Of a stretch of 56,532 nt of DNA, positions 8,756-14,612 are shown one piece after another. Below the pieces are notes generated by a model, which saw nothing but the letters and a program-made list of their open reading frames with translations, ran no database searches and had not been told where the DNA came from. The stretch covers positions 1 to 56,532 of the forward strand of contig JAXHVL010000116.1 of assembly GCA_034189225.1 (NCBI GenBank), given 5' to 3'. The stretch is from JAXHTY01 sp034189225 (GTDB lineage: Bacteria; Desulfobacterota; Desulfobacteria; Desulfobacterales; Desulfosudaceae). Both the position numbers and the translations under genes were made by a program. How positions within the stretch are numbered: position 1 is the first letter of the stretch; each line of letters starts with the position of its first letter.

Positions 8756-9478
8756 GTGAAAAAACCCCTGTATAAGAGGGTGCTGCTCAAATTGAGCGGA
8801 GAGGCGCTGATGGGCGATCACGGCTTCGGTATCAGCCCCGAGGTGACCCAGTACGTGGCAGAGGAAATTCATTCCATCACCAGCCTGGGGGTCCAGCTGG
8901 CCGTGGTCGTGGGCGGCGGCAACATCTTTCGGGGTGTGGCCGCCAGTTCCTATGGCATGGACAGAACATCGGCCGATCATATGGGCATGCTCGCCACGGT
9001 GATCAACAGCATCGCCCTGCAGGACGCCATCGAAAAGAAAAACATCGAAACCCGCATTCAGACCGCCATCGAGATGCATGCCGTTGCGGAACCCTATATC
9101 CTGCGGCGGGCGCTGCGCCATCTGGAAAAGGGGCGCGTGGTGATTTTTGCCGCAGGGACGGGCAACCCCTATTTCACCACGGATACAGCAGCCGTGCTGC
9201 GGGCGGAAGAGATTCATGCGGAGATTCTGTTCAAGGCCACTAAGGTGAACGGCCTCTATGACGCGGATCCGGAAAAAGACAGCAGCGCCAGTTTTATTGA
9301 ACGAACCAATTATATGGCTGTACTGGAAAAAAAGCTGGGGGTTATGGATTCCACCGCTATCTCGCTTGCCATGGACAATGACCTGCCACTGGTGGTATTC
9401 TCCATGAAGGAGAAGGGGAATGTGAAGCGGATTGTATGCGGGGAAGATATCGGTACCTATATCGGCCCCGCGGATTAA
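8756..9478 (+). CDS. pyrH: UMP kinase
   Basis: Phosphorylates UMP to UDP (amino-acid-kinase fold, hexamer). The 240-residue product has KLSGEALMGDHGFGI, VVVGGGNIFRG, DRTSADHMGMLATVINS and AGTGNPYFTTDTAAVLRA. The GTG start lies five bases after tsf. The usual next gene, frr, is separated from it by the repeat element R1-1. Confidence 0.96.
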   Translation: MKKPLYKRVLLKLSGEALMGDHGFGISPEVTQYVAEEIHSITSLGVQLAVVVGGGNIFRGVAASSYGMDRTSADHMGMLATVINSIALQDAIEKKNIETRIQTAIEMHAVAEPYILRRALRHLEKGRVVIFAAGTGNPYFTTDTAAVLRAEEIHAEILFKATKVNGLYDADPEKDSSASFIERTNYMAVLEKKLGVMDSTAISLAMDNDLPLVVFSMKEKGNVKRIVCGEDIGTYIGPAD

Positions 9479-9506
9479 AGGCGGTTGCTGTCCGCCGGCG
9501 GTGTGG

Positions 9507-9526
9507 CGTGACGTGACGTGACGTGA
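9507..9526 (+). repeat. Four tandem CGTGA units
   Basis: A perfect (CGTGA)x4 microsatellite in the pyrH-frr gap, followed by CGGCGG that could pair with CCGCCGG upstream (9492-9498). Confidence 0.75.
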
Positions 9527-9556
9527 CGGCGGAAACTTATTGATACAGCTATCGTT

Positions 9557-9707
9557 GATACTTTCGTAAAAAGTCAGATTTGGGATGGCAAAGTAAAAAG
9601 TTCAAGATCAAGGCGCGCAAATCTCGAGGAATGGAGCGTACTTGGTCGTACGTGACATGACGAGAGATGAAGCGCAACACAGATATTGGACTTTTTACGA
9701 AGCCATC
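9557..9707 (+). mobile_element. R1-1: 151-bp MITE-like element between pyrH and frr
   Basis: Left end GATACTTTCGTAAAAAGTC, right end (reverse complement) GATGGCTTCGTAAAAAGTC. Inside are AGTTCAAG (9599-9606), AAGGCG (9610-9615) and GAGGAAT (9626-9632), then an arm/loop/arm at 9623-9664 around TTGGTC. ATCGTT flanks both sides (9551-9556, 9708-9713). That repeat extends to 20 bases (ATCGTTGATACTTTCGTAAA at 9551 and 9708), so it may be a target duplication or the trace of an earlier insertion at the site. No coding capacity. Confidence 0.8.
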
Positions 9708-9741
9708 ATCGTTGATACTTTCGTAAAGGGGGGTGATTGCC

Positions 9742-10299
9742 ATGATTGATCTGGTCTACGAAGAAACCGAAGAAAAAATGGGGAAAACGCTGTCGACGTT
9801 TCAAAATGAACTGAAACGGATACGGACGGGAAGGGCCTCCCTCTCGCTTCTGGACGGCGTAACCGTGGATTATTACGGAACTCCGACGCCGTTGAACCAG
9901 CTGGCATCACTGTCTGTTCCGGAGAGCCGGCTGATTGTCATTCAACCGTGGGATACCAGCTCTATCAAAGCCGTGGAAAAAGCCATTCTTCAGTCCAATA
10001 TCGGCCTGACACCCAGTAACGACGGCAAGATCATCCGTCTGTCCATTCCGCCGCTCACCGAGGAACGCCGCAAGGAAATCGCCAAGCAGGCCCAGCAGAC
10101 AGCCGAGGATTACCGGGTGGCGGTTCGCAACATCCGGCGGGATGCCAATGAAACCCTTAAAAAAATGAAAAAAGACAGTGACATTTCAGAGGATGATGCA
10201 TTCGCCGCAAAAGACAGGATTCAGGAGTTAACCGACACCTATATCAGTCATATCGACGCGGCATACAAAGAAAAAGAGAAGGAAATCCTTGAAATTTAA
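9742..10299 (+). CDS. frr: Ribosome recycling factor
   Basis: Splits post-termination ribosomes with EF-G. The 185-residue product, the same length as the E. coli protein, starts M-I-D-L-V-Y-E-E-T and has the family stretches IRTGRASLSLLDGV and VAVRNIRRDAN. An in-frame GTG at 9733 is less likely, because the G-run at 9728-9733 serves as ribosome binding site for the ATG at 9742. That site lies only about 20 bases past repeat R1-1, so frr expression must pass through or start near the repeat. Its end overlaps uppS. Confidence 0.95.
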   Translation: MIDLVYEETEEKMGKTLSTFQNELKRIRTGRASLSLLDGVTVDYYGTPTPLNQLASLSVPESRLIVIQPWDTSSIKAVEKAILQSNIGLTPSNDGKIIRLSIPPLTEERRKEIAKQAQQTAEDYRVAVRNIRRDANETLKKMKKDSDISEDDAFAAKDRIQELTDTYISHIDAAYKEKEKEILEI

Positions 10300-11044
10300 A
10301 CAGTCTCTGGTGAATCAGGCGGGCCTCGATCCGGCACGGCTCCCCCGCCATGTGGCGATCATCATGGACGGCAACGGCAGGTGGGCGAAAAAGCGCTCTC
10401 TGGAACGCTTTGAAGGGCATCGCCGTGGTGTTGACGTGATTGAGGCGATGGTGACCGCATGCCGGAATGCGACGATCGGATACCTGACCCTTTATGCCTT
10501 TTCCACGGAGAACTGGCAGCGTCCCGCCGAGGAAGTGGCCGGTATCATGGGCCTGCTTAAGATGTTTCTGGCGGAAAAACAGACCTCATTGAAGGCCAAT
10601 GGTATCCGGCTCAATGCCATCGGTGAGCTGGGAATGCTTGATGATGATGTCCGGGCCGCCCTTAACGAGGCCATTGAACTCACTGCCGGCTGTGATGACA
10701 TGGTGCTGACCCTTGCGTTGAGCTATGGCGGCCGTGCCGAATTAACCTCTGCTGCAAGGCGCATAGCCGAAGATGCGGTTTCGGGAACGCTTCAGAACGA
10801 TGATATTAATGCGGATATCGTTGGAGAATATCTGTACACCCGCGATTTGCCGGACCCGGATTTATTGATCCGCACCAGCGGCGAGATGCGGATCAGCAAT
10901 TTTCTGCTGTGGCAGCTGGCCTATTCAGAAATATATGTGACAGACACCCTGTGGCCGGACTTTACCGAAGATGAATTCGTAACTATTTTGAGGGATTTTG
11001 CCGGCCGGGAACGCCGGTTTGGAAAATTGCAGTCGGGGGGATAA
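10289..11044 (+). CDS. uppS: Undecaprenyl diphosphate synthase
   Basis: Cis-prenyltransferase that makes the C55 carrier lipid for peptidoglycan. The 251-residue product has the catalytic HVAIIMDGNGRWAKKR (about 24-39), TLYAFSTENW and the C-terminal LIRTSGEMRISNFLLWQLAYSEIY. The TTG start overlaps frr by 11 bases. In most relatives cdsA follows at once; here repeat R3 intervenes. Confidence 0.95.
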   Translation: MKFKQSLVNQAGLDPARLPRHVAIIMDGNGRWAKKRSLERFEGHRRGVDVIEAMVTACRNATIGYLTLYAFSTENWQRPAEEVAGIMGLLKMFLAEKQTSLKANGIRLNAIGELGMLDDDVRAALNEAIELTAGCDDMVLTLALSYGGRAELTSAARRIAEDAVSGTLQNDDINADIVGEYLYTRDLPDPDLLIRTSGEMRISNFLLWQLAYSEIYVTDTLWPDFTEDEFVTILRDFAGRERRFGKLQSGG

Positions 11045-11097
11045 ACCGCACCGCAATGAAGGTTTCCACGACGGAAATTTCAACAGAAGTCGTATTA

Positions 11098-11254
11098 GAG
11101 TTCATCACAAAATAAGTTGGGCAAATTTGGCGCCGGAATTTTTTTTGTCTTCGAGACGCGAGGAGGGAGAATAGCAAGCTATTTGACCGACGAAGCAACA
11201 AAGAAGACGGGAAAAAGAACAAGCCAAATGGTCAAGTTATTTTGTGACGAACCC
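11098..11254 (+). mobile_element. R3: 157-bp MITE-like element between uppS and cdsA
   Basis: Left end GAGTTCATCACAAAATAA, right end (reverse complement) GGGTTCGTCACAAAATAA; similarity continues inward to CAAATTTGG / CCATTTGG. The centre reads GAGGAGGGAGAATAGC - AA - GCTATTTGACCGACGA, a stem-loop built like the R1 core. Flanking hexamers GTATTA / TTATCA match at four of six positions, so a target duplication is only weakly supported. It is the only copy in the window. Confidence 0.65.
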
Positions 11255-11333
11255 TTATCACTGCAGGCGCACGGATGCGGCGGGGGGTGCCCGCGCAGCG
11301 GCGGCGCTGGCAAAACAAAAACGGTTGTTGGTT

Positions 11334-12173
11334 ATGCATTTAAAACGATGGTTGACAGCACTTGTAGCGGTTCCGGCGTTAATCGTTCTCATTTACTTTG
11401 CGTCCATATGGGTATTCACCCTTTTTATTGGTATCATTGCACTGATCTCCCTGTTTGAATATTACCGCATCGTTTTACCCGGTACGGTCCACTCTGTGTT
11501 TTCGTTGCCTCAGTTTTCGGGTTCTATAGCAGGCCTCGGCATGATCGCCGCCGGCGCCTTGGGGCGTCATGATATCATCTGCCTTATTTTCCCTTGGATG
11601 CTGGTGTTTTCCGGTGCCTGCGCCCTGTTTGCATACAGAAACACGCCGGCGGCGTTCGACAGTGTTGTGAAGCAGGTGAGCGGCCAGGTGTATTTATCGC
11701 TGATGTTCGCGTATGTGGTGATGATTTTTGCCGGCCCCCACGGGGTGACGTGGATATTTTTTCTGTTTATTCTTGTTTTTCTTGGGGATACCGGTGCGTT
11801 TTACGCAGGGTCCTATCTGGGCCGGCACAAACTGCTGCCATCGGTGAGTCCGAAAAAAACCGTTGAAGGGGCGTTAGGGGCGCTTGCCGCCACCGTGGCG
11901 GCGGGGGTGGTGATTAATTTTTACCTGCCTGTCCTGCCGTGGCAGCTCGACATGCCCCGCTTGCCGTGGGCATGGGCAGTGCCGTTTCTGGTGGTGCTCT
12001 CCATTTGTGCGCAGGCCGGGGATCTGTTTGAATCCATCATGAAGCGGGATGCCGGGGTGAAAGACTCGGGTGTTCTGATTCCCGGCCATGGCGGCATTCT
12101 GGATCGGATCGACGGTTTGCTGTTTGCCGTTCCCGCCTTGGTGTTGTTTAAGGAATATATGTTTTTTCCATGA
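11334..12173 (+). CDS. cdsA: Phosphatidate cytidylyltransferase
   Basis: Makes CDP-diacylglycerol from phosphatidate and CTP, the branch point of phospholipid synthesis, in the inner membrane. The 279-residue polytopic product carries SPKKTVEGALG and the C-terminal signature KRDAGVKDSGVLIPGHGGILDRID (split across about 238-261). The ATG at 11334 is used because hydrophobic family sequence starts there; the 30 upstream in-frame codons are Ala/Arg-rich and partly inside R3. Its stop overlaps the dxr start (ATGA). Confidence 0.93.
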   Translation: MHLKRWLTALVAVPALIVLIYFASIWVFTLFIGIIALISLFEYYRIVLPGTVHSVFSLPQFSGSIAGLGMIAAGALGRHDIICLIFPWMLVFSGACALFAYRNTPAAFDSVVKQVSGQVYLSLMFAYVVMIFAGPHGVTWIFFLFILVFLGDTGAFYAGSYLGRHKLLPSVSPKKTVEGALGALAATVAAGVVINFYLPVLPWQLDMPRLPWAWAVPFLVVLSICAQAGDLFESIMKRDAGVKDSGVLIPGHGGILDRIDGLLFAVPALVLFKEYMFFP

Positions 12174-13330
12174 AACGATTAACAATACTCGGGGCAACGG
12201 GCTCCATTGGAACCAATACGCTGGAGATCGTCTCTTTGTTTCCCGACAGGTTTGCCGTAAACGCCCTCTGCGCCAGCGGCAGCATTGAACGGCTGGCCAA
12301 ACAGGTAAAGGCGTTTTCTCCCAAGCTGGCGGTGGTAATTGATGAAGCGACGGCCGATGCCCTGGCCGCGCTCCTGCCTACGGATATAACCACCGAGATT
12401 CTTTTCGGAGAGGCGGGTTACCGGGCCGCGGCCACGATGGAATCCACCGATATGGTGGTCTCGGCCATGGTCGGCGCGGCCGGACTGGCCCCTACCCTCG
12501 CGGCCATTGAGGCCGGCAAGGCCATCGCCCTTGCCAACAAGGAAGTACTTGTGATGGCCGGTGAAATCGTGATGCAGCGCGCCGTAGCCCGGAACGTTCC
12601 CATTTTGCCCATCGACAGTGAACACAGTGCTGTCTTTCAATGTCTGGCGGGCCATGGCCGGCAGCAGGTGGCCGCCATCTATCTGACCGCCTCCGGCGGG
12701 CCCTTTCTGAAAAAATCCAGCCATGCCATAGAAAATGCCGGTGTGGCCGACGCACTGGCACATCCCACATGGACCATGGGACGGAAGATTTCCATTGATT
12801 CGGCCACACTGATGAACAAAGGGCTTGAGATCATCGAGGCCCATTTTCTGTTTCAGGTACCGCCGGATGCCATCAAAGTGGTGATCCATCCCCAGAGCAT
12901 CGTCCATTCCATGGTCGGTTTTGTGGATGGCTCCATGCTGGCGCAGCTCGGCGAACCGGACATGAAAGGGGCCATTGCCTATGCCCTTTCCTACCCCGAA
13001 CGGCTCCCCCTGGGGCAGATACCGCCGGACCTGGCCGCCCTGGGAGAATTACGGTTCGAATATCCCGACGTGGAACGGTTTCCCTGCCTGGGGTTCGCCT
13101 ATGCGGCGTGCCAACAGGGCGGGACCATGCCCGGCGTGCTGAATGCCGCCAATGAGACGGTGGTGGAAGCCTTTCTGGAAGAGGAAGTTTCCTTCGGCCG
13201 GATTCCGGCGGTCATTGAAACCGTTATGGGACGCCACACGCCCGTGACAAACCCTTCGTTATCTGATATCAAAGAAGCAGATGGGTGGGCCAGGAAGTGC
13301 GCCAGAGAAATTATCGGGCAGGCTGCGTAA
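12170..13330 (+). CDS. dxr: 1-deoxy-D-xylulose 5-phosphate reductoisomerase
   Basis: Second step of the MEP isoprenoid pathway, DXP to MEP with NADPH. The 386-residue product has the N-terminal dinucleotide-binding ILGATGSIGTNTLEIV, the metal and substrate region LPIDSEHSAVFQCL, TASGGPF and NPTWTMGRKISIDSATLMNKGLE-like HPTWTMGRKISID. It overlaps cdsA by four bases and supplies precursors for the uppS product. Confidence 0.96.
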   Translation: MKRLTILGATGSIGTNTLEIVSLFPDRFAVNALCASGSIERLAKQVKAFSPKLAVVIDEATADALAALLPTDITTEILFGEAGYRAAATMESTDMVVSAMVGAAGLAPTLAAIEAGKAIALANKEVLVMAGEIVMQRAVARNVPILPIDSEHSAVFQCLAGHGRQQVAAIYLTASGGPFLKKSSHAIENAGVADALAHPTWTMGRKISIDSATLMNKGLEIIEAHFLFQVPPDAIKVVIHPQSIVHSMVGFVDGSMLAQLGEPDMKGAIAYALSYPERLPLGQIPPDLAALGELRFEYPDVERFPCLGFAYAACQQGGTMPGVLNAANETVVEAFLEEEVSFGRIPAVIETVMGRHTPVTNPSLSDIKEADGWARKCAREIIGQAA

Positions 13331-13361
13331 AACGTCCAGTCCAACATAAAAAGAAGGATTT

Positions 13362-14435
13362 ATGATAAGTATCATTGCACTGATTATCGTTCTGGGAATA
13401 TTGATTTTTATTCATGAATTCGGTCATTTCCTGATGGCACGGCTGTTCGGCGTGGGCGTGGAACGCTTTTCCCTTGGGTTCGGGCCGCGTCTGACCGGTT
13501 TCAAGGCGGGCATTACTGATTACCGGCTTTCGGCCATTCCCTTGGGCGGGTATGTGAAAATGATCGGTGAGGAGCCCGGAGAAGAACTCAGTGAGGCGGA
13601 CAAACCCCTGGCATTTACTGAAAAATCGGTGTTGCGCCGGTTTGTCATCGTTGCCGCCGGCCCGGTGTTCAATCTGATATTGGCTGTTTTTATCTTTTAC
13701 TGTCTTTTTCAGGTTTACGGAGAGTCGGTACCACGGCCCGTTATCGGCGAAATGATGGAAAGCAGCGCGGCCGCCGAGGCCGGTCTCAAGCAGGGGGACC
13801 GCATCCTGGCCATCAATGATTCCCCAGTGGAAACATGGACGGCGATGGCCGAGCGGATCAAGCAGAGCGAAGGGGCGACGCTTCATCTTATCGTCAAGCG
13901 CGACGGCCGTCCGGTCGCCGTTGATGTGACCCCCAGAGCTACGGAGACAAAAAATCTGTTCGGAGAGCCGGTCCGACGCTACATGCTGGGCATCAGCCCG
14001 TCCGGCAAGCCGGGGGATATCCTTCACAAAGATTTAAGCCCGCCGGCGGCGTTTGGCAAAAGCGTATATCAAACCTATGAGATCATCCGGCTGACTTTTG
14101 TCGGCGTGGGAAAAATGATTTCCGGCAGCGTGTCCGTTCGGGAAAATGTGGGCGGCCCCATCTGGATCGCCCAGATGGCCGGAGAACAGGCCCGGCACGG
14201 GGCCACGAGTCTTCTGGCCTTTATTGCGTTTATCAGCATCAGTCTTGCCATCATCAATATTCTGCCGATTCCGGTGCTCGATGGCGGTCATCTGCTGTTT
14301 TTTGTCATCGAAGCAATCCAGGGAAAACCGGTTTCCCTGAAAACAAGGGAAGTGGCCCAGCAGATGGGGCTTTTTGTCCTGGTGTTTCTGATGGTGCTGG
14401 TGATTTATAATGATATTCTGCGGTTTTTTGAATGA
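13362..14435 (+). CDS. rseP: RIP metalloprotease RseP
   Basis: Inner-membrane site-2 zinc protease that cleaves membrane-embedded substrates such as anti-sigma factors and leftover signal peptides. The 357-residue product has HEFGH at about 19-23 in the first membrane segment, a PDZ domain about 115-200 (GLKQGDRILAINDSPVETW), and NILPIPVLDGGHLLFF in the last third. RseP proteins usually have two PDZ domains; one is clear here. The usual downstream proS is absent; R2-1 and purL follow. Confidence 0.94.
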   Translation: MISIIALIIVLGILIFIHEFGHFLMARLFGVGVERFSLGFGPRLTGFKAGITDYRLSAIPLGGYVKMIGEEPGEELSEADKPLAFTEKSVLRRFVIVAAGPVFNLILAVFIFYCLFQVYGESVPRPVIGEMMESSAAAEAGLKQGDRILAINDSPVETWTAMAERIKQSEGATLHLIVKRDGRPVAVDVTPRATETKNLFGEPVRRYMLGISPSGKPGDILHKDLSPPAAFGKSVYQTYEIIRLTFVGVGKMISGSVSVRENVGGPIWIAQMAGEQARHGATSLLAFIAFISISLAIINILPIPVLDGGHLLFFVIEAIQGKPVSLKTREVAQQMGLFVLVFLMVLVIYNDILRFFE

Positions 14436-14449
14436 CGGATTCTTAGTTG

Positions 14450-14590
14450 GTGTCCGTCCAGAAATTAGATATTTTGGTCGAGTTCAAGGAAGGCGAAAAT
14501 TTTAACCGGAGGAATACTTTGCGTATTTTGAGGATTAAAATTTGAGCCTGACGCAGAAATCGGGCAAAATAGCAATTTATGGATGGGCAC
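14450..14590 (+). mobile_element. R2-1: 141-bp MITE-like element with perfect target duplication
   Basis: Ends GTGTCCGTCCAGAAATT and (reverse complement of the right end) GTGCCCATCCATAAATT, 14 of 17 matching. TAGTTG flanks both sides exactly (14444-14449 and 14591-14596). Inside are AGTTCAAG (14481), AAGGCG (14490), GAGGAAT (14509), and nested stems AAATTTTAA / TTAAAATTT and AATAC / GTATT. It is 140/141 identical to R2-2 at 53661. It ends ten bases before the purL ribosome binding site. Confidence 0.85.
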
Positions 14591-14612
14591 TAGTTGAAGC
14601 AGGAGGCCAATA

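Noticed and set aside
9549..9743. Minus-strand frame through R1-1
   Set aside because: Contained in the repeat and absent from the other R1 copies, so not a conserved transposon protein.
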